A stretch of 63,553 nucleotides of DNA from an uncultured Bdellovibrionales bacterium (GTDB taxonomy: Bacteria; Bdellovibrionota; FAC87; UBA2466): contig CALCZU010000011.1 in NCBI GenBank assembly GCA_937903155.1, forward strand, positions 1-63,553. Direction: 5' to 3'. This document shows positions 24,909-34,700 of this stretch, one piece after another (position 1 is the first letter of the stretch; each line of letters begins with the position of its first letter). Both the position numbers and the translations under genes were made by a program. The notes under the pieces were generated by a model. The model did no database searches. It was given only the letters and a program-made list of their open reading frames with translations, and had not been told where the DNA came from.

Positions 24909-25757
24909 ATGTCGAAGTTTTTTCTCCTGATCACCGTGTTTTTTATAACACTATTTGTGGTTCTGATTTCCATTTGGGGAATCACATTTCTCTATCGTAA
25001 AGCGCTGAAAAAAGAACTGCGGTTGGCCCGCGGGAAGCGCGTCTTGGGGCGAGGGAAGAGGGGCGCTAAAATCCTTCTAGGGTGGACGGCCGGCCTCCTC
25101 GCGCTCTTTTTTTTCGCTTCATTATGGGTCTTAAAGAGTCCTGTTTTAGGTCTGGTGGGAATGGTATTTGGATTTCCTTTTCTCTACCGGTGGCTTTTGA
25201 AAAAAGACCATGACCAGCATTTAGAATCGATTGACCAAAACTCACTTTCTTTTTTATACGCCCTTCAAGGGCTCTCCGAAGTCGGTATCAATTTGCCATC
25301 TGCGCTTTTTTTATTGGCTGAAAGAATTGACGGACCGTTTGCGGCCGAACTTAAAAAAAGTCTTAAAAAATACGAAGATGGAAAAAATCTTTCAGAACTG
25401 CTCGAAATTTTTCAAAAACGGGCAGGGCTGAAGTTATCGGGCGTGTACTTGAATTTAATCGAAATGGTCTATTCTCAAGGCCTGTCGGTGACACCGCTTC
25501 TTACGAAAATGGTTCCGCTGTTAGAAATGGAATCGTCGGCAAATCAAAAAATTAAAAACCTCAGAAAATCTTCCTTTGCTCAAATCGGAATTGCTTTTTG
25601 CATTCCATGGGTAGTGGGAATGTCTCTGATCTATTTTCAAGGAGATCTCGTGACAAAGTTTTTAAGCAGTCCCACGGGATGGCTTATCCTTTTTCTATCC
25701 CTCGTTATAGAAATCATTGGAAGTCGGGTGATATGGCAAGTTTCAAAATTTTATTAG
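24909..25757 (+). CDS. type II secretion F-domain membrane protein, TadB-like
   Basis: 282 residues with an N-terminal membrane helix, a second hydrophobic region (LLALFFFASLWVLKSPVLGLVG) and the GspF/TadB domain at about residues 115-260, with NLPSALFLLAERIDGPFAAE and two C-terminal helices. TadB and TadC are inner-membrane platform proteins for tight-adherence (Flp) pili. The gene is followed at once by the TadC-like gene, but no ATPase, secretin, pilin or prepilin peptidase lies nearby. Confidence 0.72.
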   Translation: MSKFFLLITVFFITLFVVLISIWGITFLYRKALKKELRLARGKRVLGRGKRGAKILLGWTAGLLALFFFASLWVLKSPVLGLVGMVFGFPFLYRWLLKKDHDQHLESIDQNSLSFLYALQGLSEVGINLPSALFLLAERIDGPFAAELKKSLKKYEDGKNLSELLEIFQKRAGLKLSGVYLNLIEMVYSQGLSVTPLLTKMVPLLEMESSANQKIKNLRKSSFAQIGIAFCIPWVVGMSLIYFQGDLVTKFLSSPTGWLILFLSLVIEIIGSRVIWQVSKFY

Positions 25758-26233
25758 AAAAATTAAGAAAAGGAGTTCGGTACAGACGACGGGTCCGTCA
25801 CGCGCTCATGCAGTTTTTGGAAACGGTCGGACTTTACCTCCAGGCGGGCTACGACCTAGGTTATGCCTGGCCCGAATCCCTTAAAGCGATTGGGGACAAA
25901 ATGCCCGCGGGCTTACTCCCAGAACTTTCCTCGCGCGAAGAAGAGCCCATCGGTCAGCTGCTCGAAAGACTGGCAAATCATTTCTCCATTCGGCCATTAA
26001 GAGTTTGGTTTTCGGTCATTTTAGAACTCTACCAAAGCGGAGCGGGGCTTTCCCATTGCGTTTCCTCGATCGCAAACACATTGAGATCGGAACACTCCCG
26101 CGACCTCGAAAATCACTTGCAGAGACTGCCTTCACGAACAAATATCCTGATTATCCTTTTCTTCCTGCCTCCTACTTTTTTGCTGCTCTTTTATCCGCTC
26201 TTACTCGAGGTAATTTCATCACTGGGAGAGTGA
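25733..26233 (+). CDS. type II secretion F-domain protein, TadC-like
   Basis: 166 residues from ATG 25733, which overlaps the end of the TadB-like gene by 25 bp; an upstream frame is only a shadow of that gene. It contains a shortened F domain (ETVGLYLQAGYDLGYAW, ELYQSGAGLSHCVSSIANTL) and a C-terminal double hydrophobic segment. It is shorter than typical TadC (about 300 aa), so it may be a reduced or partner form. Confidence 0.65.
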   Translation: MASFKILLEKLRKGVRYRRRVRHALMQFLETVGLYLQAGYDLGYAWPESLKAIGDKMPAGLLPELSSREEEPIGQLLERLANHFSIRPLRVWFSVILELYQSGAGLSHCVSSIANTLRSEHSRDLENHLQRLPSRTNILIILFFLPPTFLLLFYPLLLEVISSLGE

Positions 26234-26410
26234 ATCTGCCCCAAAAATACGATTTAGTTCGTAAAGCTGGCTGGGATGTGCAACTATCATTCTGACCGAT
26301 TCAACTGCTCCATCGATCGATTTCATCCCAAGTTTGGTACTGCAGCTACGAAGTAATTGAATGCAAAAGATTAATGCGTCTGAAATTGATTCAAGTAAAT
26401 AGGACTATTT

Positions 26411-26695
26411 TTGAAAAACCAACAAGTGCCCATGGAAAAATCGATTTTGAAAAATATGAAGTCGTTGTTGGAGAACGATATTCAACGACGGAGTCGCGTT
26501 TTACCTGAAAAGTTCTCAGGGCTTCTTTACTTGCTTGGAGTGGCTCTTTTAACCGCCATCGCTGCCGGAGCCTTTCGAATGGATAAGGGCATCCTCTTAT
26601 GGCCGGCTTCTATCGGAGCCGGAGTTCTTTTGGCAATTATTGGGATCCGAAAAGGCATCCACAAATACAAAAACAACATCCTCCCCAAAAAATAA
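26411..26695 (+). CDS. small membrane protein, two predicted helices
   Basis: 94 residues from TTG 26411 (AGGA nearby); ATG 26432 is an alternative start. A basic cytoplasmic N-terminus is followed by two membrane segments (LLYLLGVALLTAIAAGAF and ILLWPASIGAGVLLAIIGI) and a Lys-rich tail. No motif identifies a function. It follows 177 bp of gap after the TadC-like gene in which I see nothing. Confidence 0.5.
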   Translation: MKNQQVPMEKSILKNMKSLLENDIQRRSRVLPEKFSGLLYLLGVALLTAIAAGAFRMDKGILLWPASIGAGVLLAIIGIRKGIHKYKNNILPKK

Positions 26696-26721
26696 ATTGT
26701 GAGAACAAAGGGACAAATATT

Positions 26722-27636
26722 CTATCGCTCACGGAGCGCTTGTGACGGAACAGCCAAAATGGACTCTGTAAAAATGAGCTCGTACGGAATTTCGCGAACG
26801 ATTCCATCGGTTTCGACTTGGATGGAATGTTTTCCAATGTTGAGAGTTCTTCCCGAGATTTGCGTCTCGATCATCGCTTTATCGACGGTCATCGTGACAT
26901 ACTTGAAAATGATTTTTTGATTTCTGTCTAAGTCGGAAAAACGTTTTCGGTTGCTGTCCTGTAATTCGGTGATACCCGTGACCACTTCAACTCTTTTATC
27001 TAAGGTAGTGGGTTGCAGACTAAAAGGTCTTCGAAATCCCGGCACTGTTTTTAACAAGTAGTCCGATACGCTTTCCCTCGCGAAACCATCGTGTTCGTTG
27101 CTCAAATGGTAAACGTAATAAGCCCACGCGTATTCCTTAAAAAATCTCAAATACGAATCAGCGGGAATCGTTTTTATTTCGATCTCATTAAAGTCGAGGT
27201 TTTTCGAACCAAACATTTTAAGAAAGTAAACATCCGCGGCAACAAATTCTGGTTCTTTTTTTCCGTAATCTAAATCCAAGATCTCGTTGTCTATGGCGAT
27301 TACGGAATGAAATCGCCATTCGAGATCATCGTTGCGCGAGTTTTGTGGGTAGAGATTTTGTTTTCCACTTTTAGGGTAAATGAATAAAACGTTAGCGGGA
27401 ATGTTTTCAGTACTCGACTCTTGTAAATGCTGGATGAGAGATAAAACGTTCGTCGAACAAAAAAAGGGTTGGTAACAGGCAGAGTCTTTTTTTTCCATTC
27501 GCATCATCGTGCGGCCGAAATCACCCAGCTTTTGCTTGCAAGCGTCACCCGTCAGCACTGCCGGGTAGAGGTCTGTTTGAAAAACTGCGGTCGCAACTAA
27601 AAAGAAAAGACCCATGCCTCGGAAAAGACGTCTCAT
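26722..27636 (-). CDS. secreted protein resembling N-terminal glutamine amidohydrolase (NTAQ1 fold)
   Basis: 304 residues with a signal peptide (GLFFLVATAVFQTDLYPA). Three stretches line up with protein N-terminal glutamine amidase: FFCSTNVLSLIQHL (cf. CYCEENIWKL), EWRFHSVIAID then EILDLDYG (cf. WDYHVVLL and IYDLDT), and IPADSYLRFFKEYAW (cf. RADSYLKNF). The catalytic Cys-His-Asp would be C60, H110 and D121, spaced 50 and 11 residues apart against 53 and 16 in the human enzyme. Such enzymes deamidate N-terminal Gln. The similarity is from memory and by eye, and the predicted export is unusual for the family. Confidence 0.5.
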   Translation of the reverse strand: MRRLFRGMGLFFLVATAVFQTDLYPAVLTGDACKQKLGDFGRTMMRMEKKDSACYQPFFCSTNVLSLIQHLQESSTENIPANVLFIYPKSGKQNLYPQNSRNDDLEWRFHSVIAIDNEILDLDYGKKEPEFVAADVYFLKMFGSKNLDFNEIEIKTIPADSYLRFFKEYAWAYYVYHLSNEHDGFARESVSDYLLKTVPGFRRPFSLQPTTLDKRVEVVTGITELQDSNRKRFSDLDRNQKIIFKYVTMTVDKAMIETQISGRTLNIGKHSIQVETDGIVREIPYELIFTESILAVPSQALRER

Positions 27637-27772
27637 GGGTCGGCCTTATACCACAACCCCTGACAGGGAACGGCTGACAAAGTATGTCACCCGATCAACG
27701 TCGTTTAAGTACTCTTTCTATTTACGATTCCCCCTGAAGCGATTAATGTCCCAGCCTAATAAGAGGACAAAC

Positions 27773-29101
27773 GTGGCTAAATCACCAACCGATGCAAAAA
27801 TGAATAATATCGTCTCCTTATGCCGACGCAGGGCATTTCTCTTTCAATCGAGCGAGATCTACGGGGGCTTAAACGGTTGCTGGGATTACGGGCCTTTAGG
27901 CGTCGAACTCAAACGTAATATCAAAAACCTTTGGTGGCAAGATATGGTAACGCAACGCGATGACGTTGTGGGCGTGGATTGTTCGATTTTGATGAATCCC
28001 AAAGTCTGGGAAGCCTCGGGACACTTAAAATCTTTTACCGATCCGATGGTCGATTGCACTCAATGCAAAGGCCGTTTTCGAGCGGACCACATCACGAATA
28101 ACCAATGCCCCAGCTGTGGCACGAAAGACAAATTCACCGAAGTCCGTCACTTCAATTTGATGTTTAAAACTTTTGTAGGCGCGATGGAAGACAGTACTTC
28201 TCAAGTTTATTTACGGCCTGAAACCTGTCAGGGAATTTTCGCAAACTTTGATAATATCGTCAGCACTTCTCGCGTGAAAGTCCCCTTTGGAATTGCCCAA
28301 ATCGGAAAAGCGTTCCGAAATGAAATCAATCCGCGTAACTTCACTTTCCGTTCGAGAGAATTCGAACAAATGGAAATGGAATTTTTCTGTCCAGCCGATC
28401 CGCACGAAGCCGCGAAATGGTTCGAGTATTGGAAAACGGAACGTTATAACTGGTACATCAAATACGGGATCGCCAAAGAACGTCTTCACTTAAGAGAACA
28501 CGAAAAAAACGAACTCGCGCATTACGCCGCAGGTTGTGCGGATATCGAATACGATTTCCCCTTCGGCCGAGCAGAGCTCGAAGGCATTGCGAACCGCACT
28601 GACTACGATCTCAAACAGCATTCTGAATTCAGTAAAAAAGATTTACGCTATTTTGATCAAGCAGCGAATGCGAGATATTTCCCGCACGTGATTGAGCCCA
28701 GTGCGGGCGCCGATAGAGGCACACTTGCTTTCTTAGTCGATGCTTACGTGGAAGAGACTTTAGAAGGTGGCGATGTCCGAACGGTTCTAAAATTTCATCC
28801 GCACATTGCACCGATCAAAGCGGCGGTGTTTCCGTTAGTGAATAAAGACGGAATGCCTGAAATGGCCGAAAAAGTTTATCGTGATCTCAAAAAGAATTGG
28901 AATGTCTTTTTCGATGATAAAGGCGCCATTGGCCGACGTTATCGTCGACAGGACGAAGTCGGGACGCCTTTTTGCATTACGATTGATGGTGAAAGCCAGG
29001 CGGCGCACTCGGTCACCGTTCGTCACCGCGATACGATGAAGCAAGAGCGCGTTACAGTTTCAAACCTTGTGGAATTTCTCACAACACATTTGGGTAGATA
29101 A
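27773..29101 (+). CDS. glyS: glycyl-tRNA synthetase, class II single-chain type
   Basis: 442 residues from GTG 27773, chosen for AAGAGGA just upstream; codons before it have no ribosome site. The N-terminal catalytic core has SSEIYGGLNGCWDYGPLG and a zinc pair CTQC...CPSC, then motif-2-like RPETCQGIFANF and PFGIAQIGKAFRNEINPRN, and EFEQMEMEFF. The C-terminal anticodon domain ends KRRYRRQDEVGTPFC. This is the eukaryote-like homodimeric GlyRS, not the GlyQ-GlyS tetramer. It charges tRNA-Gly; the symbol glyS is used loosely for this type (also glyQS). Confidence 0.96.
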   Translation: MAKSPTDAKMNNIVSLCRRRAFLFQSSEIYGGLNGCWDYGPLGVELKRNIKNLWWQDMVTQRDDVVGVDCSILMNPKVWEASGHLKSFTDPMVDCTQCKGRFRADHITNNQCPSCGTKDKFTEVRHFNLMFKTFVGAMEDSTSQVYLRPETCQGIFANFDNIVSTSRVKVPFGIAQIGKAFRNEINPRNFTFRSREFEQMEMEFFCPADPHEAAKWFEYWKTERYNWYIKYGIAKERLHLREHEKNELAHYAAGCADIEYDFPFGRAELEGIANRTDYDLKQHSEFSKKDLRYFDQAANARYFPHVIEPSAGADRGTLAFLVDAYVEETLEGGDVRTVLKFHPHIAPIKAAVFPLVNKDGMPEMAEKVYRDLKKNWNVFFDDKGAIGRRYRRQDEVGTPFCITIDGESQAAHSVTVRHRDTMKQERVTVSNLVEFLTTHLGR

Positions 29102-29103
29102 AA

Positions 29104-31755
29104 ATGCAGGTTTATTTTTTTGGGAATGGGAAAGCATCTGGAAACCGAGAAATGAAAAATTTGCTCGGCGGCAAAGGAGCAAACCTCGCAGAAATGACTC
29201 AGTTGGGTTTACCGGTGCCTCCCGGTTTTACACTGACGACCGAAGTCTGCACTCACTTTTACGAAAACGGACAAAAATATCCAGAGTCTCTTGAAAAAGA
29301 AGTGGCCGAGGCGCTTAAAAAACTTGAAGAAGCGATGGGCGCCAAGTTTGCGGACCCTAAAAATCCGCTCTTAGTTTCAGTCCGGTCGGGCGCTCGAGTG
29401 AGCATGCCGGGCATGATGGACACGATTTTAAATTTGGGAATTTGCGATTCGACGGTCGAAGGGTTAATCGCTTCTTCCAAGGATGAACGATTTGCTTACG
29501 ATGCTTATCGTCGATTTATCCAAATGTATTCGGATGTGGTTTTAGGGATTTCGCCTCATCACTTTGAAATGCTTTTGACTCAAGCAAAGTACGACCGAAA
29601 GGTTCAAAACGATTCCGAGCTTCCCGCCGAAGATTTAAAAAAACTCGTTGCTGAGTTTAAAAAAACGGTGATTCGTGAAACCGGAAATGCGTTTCCTCAA
29701 GATCCGAAAGAACAACTCTGGGGTGCGATAGGAGCTGTTTTTCAGTCGTGGATGTCGGCTCGAGCGGTCAGTTATCGACGCATCAATAAGATTCCAGAAA
29801 ACTGGGGCACCGCAGTCACTATTCAAAGTATGGTCTTTGGAAACATGGGCGACGACTGTGCAACCGGTGTTGCCTTTACTCGCGATCCTTCCACGGGCGA
29901 GCGACGATTTTTCGGAGAGTATCTGCAAAACGCACAGGGCGAAGATGTCGTCGCCGGCATCCGCACTCCGTGTCCGATCAATAAAGAATCCGCAAACGAT
30001 TCGACGCTTCCGACAATGGATGCTCTTTTCAAAGATACTTACCAAGAACTCGTAAAACTTTATAAAAAACTCGAAGAGCATTATCAAGACATGCAGGACA
30101 TCGAGTTTACCGTCCAAAAAAATAAACTTTATCTTTTACAGACTCGCACCGGAAAACGAACAGCCTCTGCATCGGTTCGCATCGCTGTTGACATGGTTAA
30201 TGAAAAACTGATTTCTAAAGACACCGCTCTGTTAAGAGTTTCGACGGCGCAAATCGAACAATTACTTCATCCACGACTCGACCCTCGAGTTTCTAAAAAA
30301 GTCATCGCAAAAGGCCTGCCAGCGTCGCCTGGAGCCGCTTCGGGAGAAGTGGTTTTCTCCTCTGAAGAAGCCGAAGAGATGAAAAAGGGAAGTAAAAAAG
30401 CCATTTTAGTCCGGCACGAGACTTCGCCCGAAGATATCGGCGGCATGGATGCCTCCGAAGGAATTTTGACGGCTTTAGGCGGGATGACCTCCCACGCAGC
30501 GGTCGTCGCGCGGGGAATGGGAAAACCCTGTATTGCCGGTTGTAGCGTGATTTCTATCGACTACAAAAACCAACAATTTAAGGTCGGAGAAACCATCGTT
30601 AAAAAAGGCGATATCTTAACGCTCGATGGGGCGACGGGAGAAGTGATCTTAGGACATGTGCCGACGATCAACAGCCAAGTCGATCAATATTTCACAGAGC
30701 TCATGAAATGGGTCGATGAAAAACGAGTTTTAGGCGTAAGAGCCAATGCTGAAACGCCTCACGACGTAAAAGTCGCGCGCAGCTTTGGGGCCGAAGGCGT
30801 CGGACTTTGTCGGACCGAGCATATGTTTTTTGAAGAGTCTCGGATCACAGCCGTTCGCGAAATGATTCTGGCAGACACGCGCAACCAACGCGAAGCCGCA
30901 CTTCAAAAAATCTTTCCGATGCAAAAGGAAGATTTTCGAGCGATTTTTAGGGAAATGAAAGGGTATCCGGTTACCGTGCGCCTTCTCGATCCGCCGCTCC
31001 ACGAGTTTTTACCGCGGACAGACAATGACATGGAAGAACTCGCGCGAACGCTTCACACTTCGAAAGAAGCAATCATTGCAAAGACCAAAAGCCTTCACGA
31101 ATTTAATCCGATGCTCGGTCACCGCGGTTGCCGCCTTGCGATTTCTTTTCCTGAAATCTACATCATGCAGGTTCGCGCGATTATCGAAGCGGCCGTCGAG
31201 CTTGTGGAAAAGGAAGATTTTAAGATCGAACCCGAGATCATGGTGCCTTTCATCATGAGTTTTGAAGAATTTAAGATCATCAAAGCCGATATCGTAAAAA
31301 CGTGTGACAGCGTCCTTGCAAAACACAAAGTCGATTTAAAATACAAAATCGGAACGATGATTGAAATTCCAAGAGCCGCTCTGATTGCGGATAAACTGGC
31401 TCAAGAAGCCGAATTTTTCTCCTTTGGAACCAATGACCTCACTCAGATGAGTCTAGGCCTTTCGCGCGATGACTCCGGGTCGTTTATGCCAAAATACGTC
31501 GAAAAAGGAATCTTCAAAGAAGACCCTTTTGTCTCCTTGGATCAAGAGGGGGCAGGGCGTTTAGTCGCGTTTGGAGTCGAATACGGGCGCAAAACAAATA
31601 GCGCAATCAAAATAGGGATTTGTGGCGAACATGGGGGAGATACATCCACCATTGAATTCTGCCATAAACTCGGCTTTAATTACGTCAGTTGCTCGCCATT
31701 CCGCGTTCCTGTTGCCAGGTTAGCGGCTGCGCAAGCAAACCTTAAAAATAAATAG
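29104..31755 (+). CDS. ppdK: pyruvate, phosphate dikinase
   Basis: 883 residues, the normal length. Domain order: ATP-grasp nucleotide domain with LLGGKGANLAEMT and VSVRSGARVSMPGMMDTILN; phosphohistidine domain with GGMTSHAAVVARGMGKPCIA (catalytic H464); PEP/pyruvate barrel with RTEHMFF, SFGTNDLTQMSLGLSRDDS and GICGEHGGD (catalytic Cys). It interconverts ATP, phosphate and pyruvate with AMP, PPi and PEP, giving reversible entry to gluconeogenesis. The start is 2 bp past glyS, so they are likely cotranscribed. Confidence 0.97.
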   Translation: MQVYFFGNGKASGNREMKNLLGGKGANLAEMTQLGLPVPPGFTLTTEVCTHFYENGQKYPESLEKEVAEALKKLEEAMGAKFADPKNPLLVSVRSGARVSMPGMMDTILNLGICDSTVEGLIASSKDERFAYDAYRRFIQMYSDVVLGISPHHFEMLLTQAKYDRKVQNDSELPAEDLKKLVAEFKKTVIRETGNAFPQDPKEQLWGAIGAVFQSWMSARAVSYRRINKIPENWGTAVTIQSMVFGNMGDDCATGVAFTRDPSTGERRFFGEYLQNAQGEDVVAGIRTPCPINKESANDSTLPTMDALFKDTYQELVKLYKKLEEHYQDMQDIEFTVQKNKLYLLQTRTGKRTASASVRIAVDMVNEKLISKDTALLRVSTAQIEQLLHPRLDPRVSKKVIAKGLPASPGAASGEVVFSSEEAEEMKKGSKKAILVRHETSPEDIGGMDASEGILTALGGMTSHAAVVARGMGKPCIAGCSVISIDYKNQQFKVGETIVKKGDILTLDGATGEVILGHVPTINSQVDQYFTELMKWVDEKRVLGVRANAETPHDVKVARSFGAEGVGLCRTEHMFFEESRITAVREMILADTRNQREAALQKIFPMQKEDFRAIFREMKGYPVTVRLLDPPLHEFLPRTDNDMEELARTLHTSKEAIIAKTKSLHEFNPMLGHRGCRLAISFPEIYIMQVRAIIEAAVELVEKEDFKIEPEIMVPFIMSFEEFKIIKADIVKTCDSVLAKHKVDLKYKIGTMIEIPRAALIADKLAQEAEFFSFGTNDLTQMSLGLSRDDSGSFMPKYVEKGIFKEDPFVSLDQEGAGRLVAFGVEYGRKTNSAIKIGICGEHGGDTSTIEFCHKLGFNYVSCSPFRVPVARLAAAQANLKNK

Positions 31756-31777
31756 TATTCAACATTTGTAGGGGAAG

Positions 31778-34700
31778 ATGCGCCTAAGAAGACTCGAGTT
31801 ACAGGGTTTTAAATCGTTTTTAGATCGAACCATTTTGACTTTCCAACCGGGTATTACGGGTGTGGTTGGACCAAACGGGTGCGGAAAAAGTAATATCGTC
31901 GATGCCATCCAGTGGGTCATGGGCGAGCAAAGTGCAAAGCACTTGCGAGGCGAATCGATGTCCGACGTTATTTTTAACGGCTCGGATACCAAACAAGCCA
32001 GCTCCATGGCTGAAGTCAGTCTGATTTTAGAAAGAGAAGGCGTTTCGCTTTCTCCGATGTTTTCGGCTTTTGATAAGTCGGATGAAATTTCGATTACTCG
32101 ACGAGTTTACCGCGATGGAACCAGCGAATACTTGATTAATAAAGTCGCTTGCCGTCTTAAAGACATTCACGAACTTTTCATGGATACGGGCGTTGGAAAA
32201 CGTGCTTATTCAATTATCGAACAAGGGCAAATCGATCGCATGATCAATGTGAAGCCCGAAGAGCGTCGTTATCTTTTTGAAGAAGTCGCAGGAATCACCA
32301 AATACAAAGCAAAGCGTAAAGAAGCCGAGAAAAAACTCGAGGCCACGCGGCAAAACATGCTGCGCTTACAAGACATTATCAATGAGCTTGAAAAGCAGAT
32401 CCGCTCGCTCAAAGTCCAAGCCACGCGCGCGAAAAAATATAAAGAACTAAAAAGCGAACTCGAAGTCGTGGATCTTTACTTATTGGGTCGCAATCTTTTT
32501 ATTCACAAAAAGGCGATCGATGACTGCACGTTTGCAAAAAATCAATTAGTGACCGAACGCTCCGAGTCAGATGCGGCAGTAGGACAAGTCGATGCCGAAG
32601 CGACCGAACTCGAAATTACCCGTATCGAACAAGAAAAAGCGTATACCGAATTGTCTGATAGCGAGAGAAAGCTTTCGCTTCTCTTACAAAGACTCGAAGG
32701 CGAAATGAGTCTGCTCGAGGAACGCAAAAAGCATCTCGAAGAAGGATACGAAAATTCAAAAAGAGAAGCGAGCGAGCTTTCGCACTTAGTGACTTCTCTT
32801 TCTGAAGAAGTCGAACGCGAAGCGGAAGAAAAAGACACGGTCATGGGCTTAAAAAGCTCGCTCGAAACCGAAGTCAATGATCTCGATTTCAAGATGAGGG
32901 AAAGCGTCGAGGCAAAATCTCGCGCAGACCATCGCAGACGCGAGCTCGAAAACAAAAAGAATCACTACGCACACAAAAACGTGGCGTTAGAACATCAAAA
33001 AGTCAGCGTCGAAGAGCGCGAACGAAATTTAATTGAAGAGCGCGAAAAAATCGAAGATCGCTCGAAAGAATCCGCCGTTCAAATTGAAGAATTACAGACG
33101 AAACTGGTTGAAGCGGAAGCTTTGATTCAAAGCTTTGTAGAAAAAGCGAAAAATGCGGAAAGCGAAGTCGCATTAGTCTCGACCGAATGCGAAGATATTT
33201 CGAGTTCTTTATCGGCGTTAGAAGACCAGATTTACTCAACTCGCGAAAGTTTCCATTCTCAAAAATCGCGTTTGGATTCTTTAAAAGAGCTCCAAGAGAA
33301 TATGGAAGGCTATTCTCCGACAGCGCGAGAAATGCTTTTAAAACTAGGTGAGCAGTCGGTTTCAGCGATTCCTTTCGCGGAAATCTTGCAGCCCGAAGCG
33401 TCGCTTGAAGATCATCTCGAACTTTTACTCGGTTCGGATATGAATACGCTCATCGTCAATACGACGGAAGAAGCGCAGAATCTTGCAAGAACCGTCACCA
33501 AAGAAGATTTAGAACGTGTTAAGATTATCGTTAAAAGCGAAATCGCGACGCAACCAGGTACCGCTCAATCCCTTCCTTCGGATGCGATTCCATTGCTCTC
33601 GAAGATCCGAGTAGCTCCTGAACTCATTAATATTGCAGAGTGGAGATTAAAAGATACGTATTTGGTTCCAACGACCGAAAGACTTTTCGAACTCCGAAAA
33701 GAATTTCCAAATCTCACTTTTATTACCAACGAATCGAAAACGATTGGGCATGGTGACAGGTCTCTAACATCCGGAAAACTTCCCACGAAGATGGGCGTTT
33801 TCGCGAGAAAACGTGAAATTGAAGAGCTTTTAGAAGCAACTGTCCGAATCGAAGGCGAACTCGCACGACTCTCTGCCGAACGCGAAGAAAAATTAGCGAA
33901 CCTCAAAGCGCAAGAAGACCGTCACGAAGCTTTAAAAGACACGCTGTCATCGATTCATATTGAAACTGTCGGTCACCGCAAAGAAAAAGAGCAGGTTGTT
34001 TTTGAACTCGGAAGAGCTCAAAGAGAACACGCTGATCTTCAGCACAAATGGCAGATGATGGACGGCCAAATTAATGAGACAAAGGCGCGCCTCGAAAGCA
34101 TTATCCTCGAACACCAAGAGATTTTGCAAAATGCGGCGGAAGTCGAAGAAGAATTGACGCTGAAATTAGCCGAAATCACAACGCTCTCGGCATCCGTCGA
34201 TGAGATGATGGCGCTCGTCAATGAAAAGAAGATTGAACGTTCGAGAGTCGAAGAACGGCTCGTTAGCTTAGAGTACAAAGTGAAGCGTCTTCGCAATGAA
34301 ATCGAGCAGCACGAATCGAATCTCGAAGATTTAAGACGTGATGAAGAATCCGCTCGCGTTGAAATCGACGGAATGGCGGCAAAACGCCAAGAAGTCGAAC
34401 TCAACCAAGCAACTTCTTTAGTCGATAGAGACGCCACGCTCGTGAAACTTTCGGACACGAAAGCGGCATTTAACGATACTTGTGGTCGTTTAAACGAACT
34501 TCGAGAAAAAAGAACTGAACTTCATAGACGTCGAGAAGAAGTCTTGGGACAGATTCAAGAACTTGAAATCAAAATTACGCACGAACAGTCGAGTTTTGAT
34601 CAGTTGTGCAGTATTTCGAACGAGCGTTACCTCAAAGAACCCACGCCTTTTGATGAATCGATTGAAATCGAAATCGAAAAGCTTCCTATTTTTGTCGAGC

